Shown here: positions 24,397 through 32,711 of the stretch, piece by piece
Numbering within the stretch: the stretch's first letter is position 1
How the letters are laid out: the number at the start of each line of letters is the position of its first letter
Virus record (IMG/VR): IMGVR_UViG_3300032304_001472
Coordinates: 1 to 60,678 of that record
Source of the DNA: a virus
DNA: 60,678 nt
Direction: 5' to 3' (one strand)
Translations under genes and position numbers: made by a program
The notes under the pieces: model-generated
Seen by the model: only the letters and a program-made list of their open reading frames with translations
Told to the model about the DNA's origin: nothing
The model's database searches: none

Positions 24397-24846
24397 ATGA
24401 AAAAGGGTAAAACCTCAAAGATTATAGGATTCAAAAACACTAAAGTTACTTATGGTACAGTTGATTCATTTGAATTGAAATCAATTTACTTAAATATCCA
24501 AACTTGGGCTGAACCCCATAAAGATTCAGATAATTGGAACAGAGTGGTTTTAAATCAATCTAGGTCAATAAAACATACAATATTACGTTCAATAAACCAC
24601 AATTTATTCAAAGAAAATTTTATAGTAGATTTAGACCTAAGACATAGTGGTATTAGTCTAGGGAAAAAATCATTTTTGAATCTTGAAATTAATTTATTCA
24701 CAAATGTTGATAATCTTGACTTTAAAGATAATTCAATAAAAGAGTCTTTAAAGGAGTTAACAAAAAATATAATTAGTTCAAATTTTAACAAAAATGATTA
24801 TTTTGAATTCTCAATAACCAAAAAGACTAAGTCCTCAAATGTATAA
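24397..24846 (+). CDS. Hypothetical protein in head block
   Basis: 149 aa from the ATG at 24397; the frame extends upstream to 24334 but without a good start context. It is a beta/alpha-looking protein with SIYLNIQTWAEP, NWNRVVLNQSRSIKHTILRS, IVDLDLRHSGISLGKKSFLN and a Lys-rich C terminus. It is compact and well structured, not low complexity. It lies directly before the prohead protease, so a role in head assembly is plausible. Family not recognised. Confidence 0.6.
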   Translation: MKKGKTSKIIGFKNTKVTYGTVDSFELKSIYLNIQTWAEPHKDSDNWNRVVLNQSRSIKHTILRSINHNLFKENFIVDLDLRHSGISLGKKSFLNLEINLFTNVDNLDFKDNSIKESLKELTKNIISSNFNKNDYFEFSITKKTKSSNV

Positions 24847-24860
24847 ATATCAAATTTATG

Positions 24861-24868
24861 ATATTTAT
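24861..24868 (+). promoter_or_regulatory. Late-type promoter element ATATTTAT
   Basis: Exact ATATTTAT, 14 bases before the protease ATG at 24883. Confidence 0.55.
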
Positions 24869-24882
24869 GTTAAAAAACACAT

Positions 24883-25599
24883 ATGGACTTAAAAATAATT
24901 AAACCTGGAGAAATTGGTAAGGGAATTTTAATTGAAAATGACGGATGGATATCTCCAAGAACTGAACATAATTCATTTATATTAGAACAAAAATCTTATT
25001 TAGATTACTCTAAACCATTTGAATTTTTTGCTGTATTACAAAAATACAATACTCCAAATAGAAATGGTAGAATTTATCCAGAAAAGATATTAAAAAGAGA
25101 AGCTGAGAATTATAAAAAGATGATTCAAAAAGGAACATCTTTATCTGAATTAAATCACCCAGAATCATCTCTAATTGATTTAGATAGAGTAGCTCATATC
25201 ATAAATGAAGTTTGGTGGGAAGGTCCTGTATTAATGGGTAAACTCAAATTATTAACATCCCCAGGATTTCACGAGAGAGGTATAGTATCAACAAAAGGTG
25301 ATATGGCGGCAAACTATCTAAGGCAAGGTGTTACTCTAGGTATATCTTCTCGTGGTGTTGGGTCACTTAAAAAAGTTGGAGAACAAAATGAAGTTCAAGA
25401 TGATTTTGAATTAATTTGTTTTGACCTAGTTTCTTCACCATCAACACCTGGTGCTTATCTTTTCTTAAATAAAGAAGATAGAGCTAGTTTAGATGAGAAT
25501 TTAGATGATGATAAAAAAATGTCAATTGAAAGGAATGTAGGGGATAACGGAAACAAAGCACTTGATTTAATGAAAAAATTGTCTAAACTTGGGTATTAG
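24883..25599 (+). CDS. 21: Prohead protease, T4 gp21-like
   Basis: 238 aa serine protease that matures the prohead by cleaving scaffold, capsid and internal proteins, usually after [L/I]xE. Family features are PNRNGRIYP near residue 58, catalytic His92 in SELNHPES, the serine in GISSRG (Ser155/156) and the following DLVSSPSTPGAY. The C-terminal tail (SIERNVGDNGNKALDLMKKL) is charged. Position before scaffold and capsid genes is as in T4. The likely substrates in this window are described in the findings. Confidence 0.92.
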   Translation: MDLKIIKPGEIGKGILIENDGWISPRTEHNSFILEQKSYLDYSKPFEFFAVLQKYNTPNRNGRIYPEKILKREAENYKKMIQKGTSLSELNHPESSLIDLDRVAHIINEVWWEGPVLMGKLKLLTSPGFHERGIVSTKGDMAANYLRQGVTLGISSRGVGSLKKVGEQNEVQDDFELICFDLVSSPSTPGAYLFLNKEDRASLDENLDDDKKMSIERNVGDNGNKALDLMKKLSKLGY

Positions 25600-25622
25600 T
25601 TAATCAAAAAAAATATATCAAT

Positions 25623-25838
25623 ATGGAAGATGGACAAAAATATTTTGTAGCGAAAATCTCAGAAGAGTTTACTGACGAAGAAACTGGAAAGAAAAAAAAG
25701 GTAAAATTGGAAAAATTGGTTATGGGGGTTTCACCAACAGATGTGGAAGCTAAAGTAACCAAAATTTACGAACACTATACCTTTGATTGGAGAATTACCG
25801 CAATAGTAGAAAGTAAAATTGATGAGGTGATTGAATAA
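25623..25838 (+). CDS. Small DUF4494-like protein
   Basis: 71 aa. The pattern KYFVAKISEEFTDEETGKKK, KLEKLVMGVSPTDVEAKVTK then TFDWRITAIVESKIDEVIE resembles DUF4494, a family common in Bacteroidota and their phages (resemblance judged from memory). Compact alpha/beta protein with no membrane segment. It lies between the prohead protease and scaffold genes and ends the protease transcript before a terminator. Function unknown. Confidence 0.6.
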   Translation: MEDGQKYFVAKISEEFTDEETGKKKKVKLEKLVMGVSPTDVEAKVTKIYEHYTFDWRITAIVESKIDEVIE

Positions 25839-25855
25839 AATTCACAAATTATTAT

Positions 25856-25886
25856 GGGGAGACATTATGTCTCCCCTTTTTTTTTT
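25856..25886 (+). terminator. Rho-independent terminator
   Basis: GGGGAGACA/TGTCTCCCC stem with loop TTA and a run of ten T, before the scaffold promoters. Confidence 0.9.
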
Positions 25887-25898
25887 GCCATTATTCAA

Positions 25899-25971
25899 AT
25901 ATTTATAATTGTTAAAAATATTTGGTTAAAAATCCATTTAACTAACTTTTTTTAACATCGTATATATTTAT
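25899..25971 (+). promoter_or_regulatory. Tandem late-type promoter elements
   Basis: Two exact ATATTTAT copies, at 25899-25906 and 25964-25971. The second is 28 bases before the scaffold ATG. Two elements may serve the high expression needed for scaffold and capsid. Confidence 0.5.
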
Positions 25972-25999
25972 ATAATAAAATAAACAAAAAACCAAGAAA

Positions 26000-27466
26000 A
26001 TGGCTAAAGAAAATAATATTTTAGAAGAAGCAATCATTCAAATGAAAAATTTGGAAGAAGCGGTTGCTCAAAACGCAAAAGGAATACTTGCTTCAACTAT
26101 GAAACAAGAAATCAAAGAATTGGTAAAAGAATCTCTTAACGAACAAGATGACGAAGAAGAAATCGAGGACGAAGAAGAGATGGATATGGAAGATTCAGAT
26201 GTTACTGATGTTGAATTCCCTGAAGACGAAGAAGAGGAAGATACTGAAGAATATTCTGATGATGAATCAATGATGGATTATTCTGACGAAGAAGATGAAA
26301 CATTGGATTTGACAAATATGGACACAGATTCAGTTGTTAAAATCTTTGGTTTGTTAGATGACTCGGCCGATATTGAAGTCGTTCCTGACCAACAAAAAGG
26401 TAATGTACATTTTAAAGATAATCGTACTAGTAAAGAATATATTGTTGTAACGGAAAGTGATGTAGATATGGGTGATGTATATTCTGAAGAAGATATGGAT
26501 ATGATGGAAATGGATTCAAATGAAATGGACATGATGGAAATGGATTTCGATAATGAAGAAAACGAAATTATGTACGAAATTGAAATGGATGATATGGACA
26601 TGATGGAAATGGATGATATGGACATGATGGAAATGGATTTCGATAATGAAGAAAACGAAATTATGTACGAAATTGAAATGGATGAAGAAGAAGAAGAAGA
26701 AGAAGATGAGTTTGTAACTGAAGCTAAAAAATCAACTAAACCAAAAGGAATGGGTATGGGTTCAGCTTCTAAATTCAAATATGGTTCAAAACCAAATATG
26801 TCTGGTGGTTTTAAAGAAAAAATGAAACAAGGTCCTAAAGGTGTAGGTATGGGTTCTGCTAAAAAAGTAAATGTATACAAAGAAACACCAATTAAAGGTG
26901 ACTTTAAAATCAAACCACACAAATCAAAAGAAACAAAAGAAGGTATGATGATGAAGCCTAAGAAAATGGAAACAAAAGAGGCAGCACGTACTTTAGGAAA
27001 CGGAAAATATTGGGGAAGAGAAGGTCTACCAAAACCAAAAGCAGCACCTCGTCACATTAGAAAAGAATCTATTGACAATTCTGAACTTCAAATCCTTAGA
27101 GAAAAAAATGAAGAGTACAGAAAAGCATTAAATGTTTTTAGAACTAAATTAAATGAAGTCGCAATATTCAATTCTAATTTGGCGTACGCAACTAGATTAT
27201 TTACTGAACATTCAACTTCAAAACAAGAAAAAATTAACATTCTACAAAGATTTGATGGTGTTGAAACTCTTAAAGAATCTAAAAATTTGTATAAAAGTAT
27301 TAAAGACGAACTTACGACAACTAAGACTAGTCAAATTACAGAATCAATTGAAAGAACAATCGAAAAAACACCTTCAACAGGTTCGGCAGTTAATTTAATT
27401 GAATCTAAAACATATGAAAATCCACAATTCTTAAGAATGAAGGATTTAATGTCAAAATTAAAATAA
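26000..27466 (+). CDS. 22: Prohead core scaffold, T4 gp22-like
   Basis: 488 aa. The N terminus is helical and contains KESLNE48 before QDD, an LxE site. Residues about 50-235 are extremely acidic and rich in Met and Asp, with a 31-residue duplication (MDFDNEENEIMYEIEMD). A basic Gly/Lys/Met-rich middle follows. The C-terminal 130 residues (LREKNEEYRKALNVFRTKLN, then LFTEHSTSKQEKINILQRF) match the gp22-type core. Scaffold forms the inner prohead and is degraded by the protease. Position between protease and capsid supports this. The acidic repeats make it longer than T4 gp22. Confidence 0.85.
   Translation: MAKENNILEEAIIQMKNLEEAVAQNAKGILASTMKQEIKELVKESLNEQDDEEEIEDEEEMDMEDSDVTDVEFPEDEEEEDTEEYSDDESMMDYSDEEDETLDLTNMDTDSVVKIFGLLDDSADIEVVPDQQKGNVHFKDNRTSKEYIVVTESDVDMGDVYSEEDMDMMEMDSNEMDMMEMDFDNEENEIMYEIEMDDMDMMEMDDMDMMEMDFDNEENEIMYEIEMDEEEEEEEDEFVTEAKKSTKPKGMGMGSASKFKYGSKPNMSGGFKEKMKQGPKGVGMGSAKKVNVYKETPIKGDFKIKPHKSKETKEGMMMKPKKMETKEAARTLGNGKYWGREGLPKPKAAPRHIRKESIDNSELQILREKNEEYRKALNVFRTKLNEVAIFNSNLAYATRLFTEHSTSKQEKINILQRFDGVETLKESKNLYKSIKDELTTTKTSQITESIERTIEKTPSTGSAVNLIESKTYENPQFLRMKDLMSKLK
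26525..26690 (+). repeat. 93-base coding repeat in the scaffold gene
   Basis: ATGGACATGATGGAAATGG starts at 26525 and 26618, each followed by the same segment encoding DFDNEENEIMYEIEMD. The nucleotide identity is near complete, so the duplication is recent. Shorter GATATGGACATGATGGAAATG units lie between. Confidence 0.8.
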
Positions 27467-27496
27467 ACAATAAAACTAAAACAAAACAAATACAAA

Positions 27497-29368
27497 ATGG
27501 GAGCATTATTAGAAAGCGGTCTTGTTGGTAATATTGGTTTAAAACACCTTAAAGTTATCAAAGAAGATACTATTAACAAATGGGATAGATTAGGATTCCT
27601 TGATGGCCTTAGAGGTCACCTAAAAGAAAATGTTGCACAATTATATGAAAACCAAGCATCATTCTTAATCAACGAAGCAACATCTGATGGAAGTTCTGGT
27701 TCATTCGAAACAGTTGTATTTCCAATCGTTAGACGTGTATTCTCTAAATTATTAGCAAATGATATCGTATCTGTACAAGCTATGAACTTACCTATCGGTA
27801 AATTGTTCTACTTCGTACCTAAAATCCAAGGTTATAATGGTGGTATTGATGGAAATCCAAGTAATACTTATTCAGGTGAACACTTTGCACCAATTGGTTC
27901 TCCAGGTAATTATGGTACTTCTGCTGCGGCTCAAAATTCTGGTTACACAGGACCTTACGCATACCAAAAAAATCTTTATGATTTGTTCTATGAAGGTGCT
28001 GAACCTGGTTTAAATCCTGCTGGTCTTTTTGATTATTCAAAAGGTCGTTGGTCTGCTATCACAGCTACTTCACAAGTACAAACTTGGTCTAATGGTACAC
28101 TTATTTCAGCAACTACCCAATTTACGGCAAGTACTACAATTAGAAAAGTAATTGTTAAAATGTGTGGTTTTGCTGATGCTGGTGTTGGTAAACTTATCGC
28201 ACCTGATGGTAATGAAATTGATACTGAATCATTTTTATCTGACCTTAAATTAATCGCGGCAACAAATAAATCTGAAAGTAGTGCATTGAGTGGTGACTCT
28301 TGTGGTTCAATTTTCAACGCGGATGGTACACCTAAATCATTGTTATTTAGAGTTGTTACTCAACAATATGGTAAAGGTATTGTTTCTCCTACATCAAATC
28401 AAAGAGGTACAACTTGGCCTTCAAATGGTGGTGGTAGTTATAACGACATTTGTGGTGTTGATGGTTGTATCTACTTAGAAATTGACCTTTCTTGTCCAGT
28501 GTGTGTTACTTGCGATAACTCAGATTCAATTGATGGTTATACTGGTACTACATTAAATGGTACTCTTTCAGGTAACGCGTTTACTGCTGTATTCAGAAGA
28601 TACGAAGAACTTGAATTTGAAGATAAAATTGGTGAAGTTTCTTTCGACCTTGAATCAGTAACTGTTTCTGTAACTGAAAGAAAACTTAGAGCTCAATGGT
28701 CTCCTGAACTTGCTCAAGACGTTGCAGCATTCCATAACATTGATGCTGAGGCTGAATTAACTGCCCTTCTTTCTGAACAAGTTGCAGCTGAAATCGATAG
28801 AGAAATCCTTCGTGACCTTAGAAAAGGTGCTGCTTGGAACTTGAGATGGGATTACAACGGATGGAGAAGATTACAACAAGTAACTTCTTACACTCAAAAA
28901 GACTGGAACCAAACTCTTATCACAGCTATTAACCAACTTTCAGCTCAAATCCACAAATCAACTCTAAGAGGTGGTGCTAACTGGATTGTTGTTTCTTCTG
29001 AGGTTTCTGCAATCTTTGATGACTTGGAATACTTCCACGTATCAAATGCTTCACCTGAGCAAGACCAATACAATATGGGTATTGAAAGAGTAGGTACATT
29101 AGCTGGTAGATACCAAGTATATCGTGACCCTTACTTCCCACCTAACCAAGTGTTAATCGGACATAAAGGTACTTCACTTCTTGATACTGGTTACATCTAC
29201 GCTCCGTATGTTCCACTTCAATTAACTCCAACAATGTATAATCCATTCAACTTTACTCCTATCAAGGGTATTATGACTAGATACGCGAAAAAAATGGTGA
29301 ACAACCGCTTTTATGCGAGAATTACAGTTGATGGTGTTAGAACATTTGACTTACAAGAATTGAGATAG
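27497..29368 (+). CDS. 23: Major capsid protein, T4 gp23-like
   Basis: 623 aa. It forms the hexamers of the head. The N terminus ends in ENQASFLINE60 then ATSDG, corresponding to the T4 gp23 processing site. FPIVRRVFSKLLANDIVSVQ, then AMNLPIGKLFYF, is the conserved region after it. The C-terminal part has ALLSEQVAAEIDREILRDLR and the strand-rich end with TRYAKKMVNNRFYARI. A middle segment (about residues 250-370) contains extra Cys residues (SCGSIF, ICGVDGC, SCPVCVTC), probably a surface insertion domain. The codon usage is richer in C-ending codons, as in highly expressed genes. A strong terminator follows. Confidence 0.94.
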   Translation: MGALLESGLVGNIGLKHLKVIKEDTINKWDRLGFLDGLRGHLKENVAQLYENQASFLINEATSDGSSGSFETVVFPIVRRVFSKLLANDIVSVQAMNLPIGKLFYFVPKIQGYNGGIDGNPSNTYSGEHFAPIGSPGNYGTSAAAQNSGYTGPYAYQKNLYDLFYEGAEPGLNPAGLFDYSKGRWSAITATSQVQTWSNGTLISATTQFTASTTIRKVIVKMCGFADAGVGKLIAPDGNEIDTESFLSDLKLIAATNKSESSALSGDSCGSIFNADGTPKSLLFRVVTQQYGKGIVSPTSNQRGTTWPSNGGGSYNDICGVDGCIYLEIDLSCPVCVTCDNSDSIDGYTGTTLNGTLSGNAFTAVFRRYEELEFEDKIGEVSFDLESVTVSVTERKLRAQWSPELAQDVAAFHNIDAEAELTALLSEQVAAEIDREILRDLRKGAAWNLRWDYNGWRRLQQVTSYTQKDWNQTLITAINQLSAQIHKSTLRGGANWIVVSSEVSAIFDDLEYFHVSNASPEQDQYNMGIERVGTLAGRYQVYRDPYFPPNQVLIGHKGTSLLDTGYIYAPYVPLQLTPTMYNPFNFTPIKGIMTRYAKKMVNNRFYARITVDGVRTFDLQELR

Positions 29369-29391
29369 TAAATCTTAATAAAAAATGACGA

Positions 29392-29421
29392 GAGGGACAA
29401 GTTTTTGTCCCTCTTTTTTTT
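29392..29421 (+). terminator. Rho-independent terminator after the capsid gene
   Basis: GAGGGACAA/TTGTCCCTC stem, loop GTTT, followed by eight T. Confidence 0.92.
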
Positions 29422-29438
29422 ATTTTAAATTTAAATAA

Positions 29439-29466
29439 TTGACTTTATGTTTGTATTATTTATATT
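29439..29466 (+). promoter_or_regulatory. Promoter of the HNH gene
   Basis: TTGACT (29439-29444), a 16-base spacer, TATATT (29461-29466); TATTTAT lies at 29457. The ATG at 29475 is 8 bases further on. Confidence 0.4.
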
Positions 29467-29474
29467 TAAAATAT

Positions 29475-30155
29475 ATGAAACGAATAGAATTAGATAACGG
29501 AACGATTAATGAAATCATTAGATTATACAACGATGAAATGTTGGGTAGTCCATCTATTTCTGATAAATTAGGTATAAAAAGACATATTGTTTTACGTGTA
29601 TTAAAAGAAAACAATGTTAAAGTTGGAGTGTCTGGTCAAAAATTTAAAGGAGGTAAAAAAAATGCAAATAAAAAATACCTTATTAAAAATAAAGAAAGAT
29701 TGACTGAGTACCATAAAGAATGGTCAAAAGAAAATAGAGACCGACTCAATGAATACCACAAAGAATGGAGGGAGAAGAACATTGACAAACATAGGGAAGT
29801 AAAACGTACCTATCAAAAGAACAAAAGACATACTGACCCAATTTACAAACTTATATCAAATTTTAGAACTGCGATATACACTGTATTAAAGGAACATAAT
29901 TTGGGTAAATACACCAATTATTTTAAAATGGTAGGTTATTTACCACAGGATTTAAGAACTCATTTAGAGAAACAATTTACTAATGGAATGAGTTGGGAAA
30001 ATTATGGTAAATGGCATGTTGATCATATTAAACCAATATCTTCATTTACATTTAATAGTAGTGAAGATGAAGAATTTAAAGAATGTTGGTCTTTAGATAA
30101 TCTTCAGCCAATGTGGGGAATTGAAAATATTAAAAAAAGTAATAAAATATTATGA
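29475..30155 (+). CDS. HNH homing endonuclease with helix-turn-helix
   Basis: 226 aa from the ATG at 29475. The N terminus (TINEIIRLYNDEMLGSPSIS, then DKLGIKRHIVLRVLKENNV) is a helix-turn-helix for DNA binding. A repeated linker EYHKEW(S/R) follows. The HNH core is at the C terminus: WENYGKWHVDHIKPISSF, then WSLDNLQPMWGIENIKKSNK. Free-standing mobile endonuclease gene directly after the major capsid gene, a favoured location near conserved phage genes. It probably targets a related phage's capsid region (inference). Confidence 0.85.
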   Translation: MKRIELDNGTINEIIRLYNDEMLGSPSISDKLGIKRHIVLRVLKENNVKVGVSGQKFKGGKKNANKKYLIKNKERLTEYHKEWSKENRDRLNEYHKEWREKNIDKHREVKRTYQKNKRHTDPIYKLISNFRTAIYTVLKEHNLGKYTNYFKMVGYLPQDLRTHLEKQFTNGMSWENYGKWHVDHIKPISSFTFNSSEDEEFKECWSLDNLQPMWGIENIKKSNKIL

Positions 30156-30188
30156 AAAAAGGGGTAAGTTTTTAACCCCTTTTTTTTA
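30155..30188 (+). terminator. Rho-independent terminator
   Basis: AAAAAAGGGGT/ACCCCTTTTTT hairpin with a T run, starting at the stop of the HNH gene. Confidence 0.85.
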
Positions 30189-30210
30189 TTTAGGGTTAAA
30201 ATTAAATGGA

Positions 30211-30238
30211 TTGACTTAGATATTTATTATAGTATAAT
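30211..30238 (+). promoter_or_regulatory. Composite promoter: TTGACT-16-TATAAT overlapping ATATTTAT
   Basis: TTGACT at 30211-30216 and TATAAT at 30233-30238 flank ATATTTAT at 30220-30227, 13-30 bases before the ATG at 30251. The gene may be read by both polymerase forms. Confidence 0.45.
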
Positions 30239-30250
30239 TAAATAAAAACT

Positions 30251-31957
30251 ATGTCATTAACATTATCACAAATACAAAATATAATTCAGTTATACATAAA
30301 TGAGGGTCACTCAACCCACAAACTAGCTGAACAATTTAAGGTAGGACATAAGAAGATTAGTCAAATCCTTAAGGACAATAATGTTGAAATTAAAAAGAGG
30401 GGTGGACAAATTAAGATTGGTAATAGTAGTGAATTAGAAAAATCCAAGATAAATAAATACATTTCTGAGGATAAGGAACTTACTGCTAAGTGTAAACAAA
30501 CAAATATCATAATTAATGACCCCAACAATTTATCAGGAAAACTAACAAGACATATAATTGATTTATATGGGGATATTAATATTCCAACAAACACATATCA
30601 AAGAAAGAAATATGAACAAATCAATGGTAAAAAATGGTTTGAGGCATATTTTGATATAATAGAAATTGATAAAGATATAAAAAGAAAATGTGGGTTATGT
30701 GAATGGGAAACAACTGATATTAATAACAAATCTGGTTGTTTTACAAATCATATACAAGATGTACATAATATATCTCTTGATGACTATTTGATTCAATTCC
30801 CTAATGATATACAATATCACCAAAATTACATTAAAAAGACAGATAGAGATAAAGAATTATTATTACAAGAAAATTTCGTTATATGTCAATTGTGTAATGA
30901 AAAAATGAAATCTATTACTAATTCACATTTATTGAATAAACACAATATCACTGTTGAGGAGTACAAACTTAAATTTCCAAATTCAAAAATTGTATCAGAA
31001 TCAACATCAAATGTTTTAAGTGAACTTATTAAAGAAACAAATATAAATTTTCAACCAACTTGGACATCAAAAGGTGAAACTGAAATTAAAGAGTTTATTG
31101 AAGGTTTGGGATTTGAAATTTATAAGGGGAAAAATAGAAAATTATTGGAGGGTAAGGAAATTGATTTGATTATACCAAAACTTAAAATAGCTATTGAATA
31201 TAATGGATTATATTTTCATACTGAAGAAATGGGTAAAAATTCAATATACCATTTGAATAAAACATTGGCTTGTAATCAATTGGGGTTTAAACTAATTCAC
31301 GTTTTTGAAGATGAGTGGATGACAAATAGAGAATTGGTTAAATCAAAACTAAAACATATTCTTGGCGTTAGTGATGGAATTAAAGTTGGCGCAAGAAAAA
31401 CAATTATTAAAGAAATCATTAAAGAAGATAAGTCATATTTTTTAGATGAGTTTCATATTCAAGGAAATGATAAATCAGATATTTTTTATGGTGCTTATTA
31501 TGATAATATTTTGGTTGGGGTTATGACATTCAATAGTCAAAGAAATATGACAAAAAATAATGATGGGGAATATGAATTAAGTAGATTTTCAACAAGACAA
31601 GGATACGTTATAAGTGGATTGGGTTCTAAAATGATGAAACAATTTATAACTGATTATTCTCCTAAAAGTATAATAAGTTTTGCTGATAGAAGATGGACTA
31701 CAGATGGGAACAATAATATGTATATAAGTTTGGGATTTGAACTTGTATCAATATTAAAACCTACTTATTTCTATTATAGTTCAAAGATTAATCGATATAA
31801 GAGGTATCATAAGTTTTCTTTTGGTAAAAACAATTTAAAAAAGAAATATACTAATTTGGATTTTAATAAAAGTGAATCTGAGTTAACCAAAGAATTGGGA
31901 TTTTCCAAAATATGGGATTGTGGTTTGTTTAAATATAAGATTAATTTTTTTGTATGA
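30251..31957 (+). CDS. Large Vsr-like homing endonuclease
   Basis: 568 aa. Domain order: helix-turn-helix at about 5-45 (STHKLAEQFKVGHKKISQIL); two zinc-finger-like modules with CGLCEW...H..DVH and CQLCNEKMKSI...HLLNKH (MucR-like, followed by TVEEYKLKFPNSK); a Vsr-like nuclease (KEIDLIIPKLKIAIEYNGLY, then FHTEE and FKLIHVFEDEW); and a C-terminal domain (FYGAYYDNILVGVMTF, ELSRFSTRQGYVISGLG) also seen in other phage homing enzymes. It is free-standing and follows the HNH gene, so the two form a mobile island between capsid and internal-protein genes. Confidence 0.82.
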   Translation: MSLTLSQIQNIIQLYINEGHSTHKLAEQFKVGHKKISQILKDNNVEIKKRGGQIKIGNSSELEKSKINKYISEDKELTAKCKQTNIIINDPNNLSGKLTRHIIDLYGDINIPTNTYQRKKYEQINGKKWFEAYFDIIEIDKDIKRKCGLCEWETTDINNKSGCFTNHIQDVHNISLDDYLIQFPNDIQYHQNYIKKTDRDKELLLQENFVICQLCNEKMKSITNSHLLNKHNITVEEYKLKFPNSKIVSESTSNVLSELIKETNINFQPTWTSKGETEIKEFIEGLGFEIYKGKNRKLLEGKEIDLIIPKLKIAIEYNGLYFHTEEMGKNSIYHLNKTLACNQLGFKLIHVFEDEWMTNRELVKSKLKHILGVSDGIKVGARKTIIKEIIKEDKSYFLDEFHIQGNDKSDIFYGAYYDNILVGVMTFNSQRNMTKNNDGEYELSRFSTRQGYVISGLGSKMMKQFITDYSPKSIISFADRRWTTDGNNNMYISLGFELVSILKPTYFYYSSKINRYKRYHKFSFGKNNLKKKYTNLDFNKSESELTKELGFSKIWDCGLFKYKINFFV

Positions 31958-31962
31958 TAGTG

Positions 31963-31970
31963 ATATTTAT
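31963..31970 (+). promoter_or_regulatory. Late-type promoter element with TATAAATA
   Basis: ATATTTATAAATAAAA begins at 31963, 17 bases before the ATG at 31988. Confidence 0.55.
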
Positions 31971-31987
31971 AAATAAAAATTAATATT

Positions 31988-32701
31988 ATGAATAAAAGTT
32001 ATTCAAAAATAAAACATATACTGAATGCCAATCTTCTTTTAGAAAATAGATTATTGAGTGAACAAACGTATGGTGGTATTTCACAAGAGGCATTAAATGC
32101 AATACTTGCAGTAAGTGAAAAAAATAAGAAGGGATTTAGTGGTAGTTATCTTTTCCCAGCACAACAAACAGAAATTGATAATAAATTTGGGGAAGGAACT
32201 TATTCAAAGTTTTATAGAAATGGGGGTGAAACTTTATTGAAAACAGGAAAAAGTACATTTCCAAATATTTATAATACCGCAAAATCATTCGTTTTTGATT
32301 GGTCACAATATCCTTGTGTGAGTCAATCAAAAAATGTTGTACCAGTTACATTAAGTGATGGTACTATTGCTTATAAAGGTGGGGGATTTTATTATTATGG
32401 TAATAAAAGAAAAAGAAATATAGAAACAGGAGAAATGAGTGATTGGCATTGTGATCCAAGTAATACGTGGAAAATTAATGCTGGAGTTGACGCTAATACT
32501 CAAACTAGTACAACTAATGCTGCGGCTACAACACAAACTGGTGGAAATGTTTCATCAGGTATGGGTATGGTATTAATTACACCCCAACAAGTAGCTACAT
32601 TAAGAACGAATGCGGGTTTAACAGGAACAGGAAGTTCATTAACTCAAAAAGATATAAATGATTTATATTCGATGTTTTTTCATCAATTACAAAAAAAATA
32701 A
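31988..32701 (+). CDS. Leader-carrying virion-type protein with Cys-bounded domain
   Basis: 237 aa. The leader (KIKHILNANLLLENRLLSE25 before QTYGG) ends in an LxE site. A central domain starts and ends with Cys: YPCVSQSKNVVPVTLSDGTI, AYKGGGFYYYGN and SDWHCDP. The same layout is found in the 235 aa protein at 36328. A Thr/Asn-rich linker and a C-terminal helix (LTQKDINDLYSMFFHQLQKK) similar to the end of the 479 aa protein follow. First of five neighbouring genes of this type, likely packaged cargo (inference). No enzyme motif is recognised. Confidence 0.6.
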   Translation: MNKSYSKIKHILNANLLLENRLLSEQTYGGISQEALNAILAVSEKNKKGFSGSYLFPAQQTEIDNKFGEGTYSKFYRNGGETLLKTGKSTFPNIYNTAKSFVFDWSQYPCVSQSKNVVPVTLSDGTIAYKGGGFYYYGNKRKRNIETGEMSDWHCDPSNTWKINAGVDANTQTSTTNAAATTQTGGNVSSGMGMVLITPQQVATLRTNAGLTGTGSSLTQKDINDLYSMFFHQLQKK

Positions 32702-32711
32702 CTAAATTAAT

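Noticed and set aside
26278-26922. 214-codon minus-strand ORF rich in Ser and Ile
   Set aside because: It is the antisense shadow of the scaffold's acidic repeats; composition is pure low complexity.
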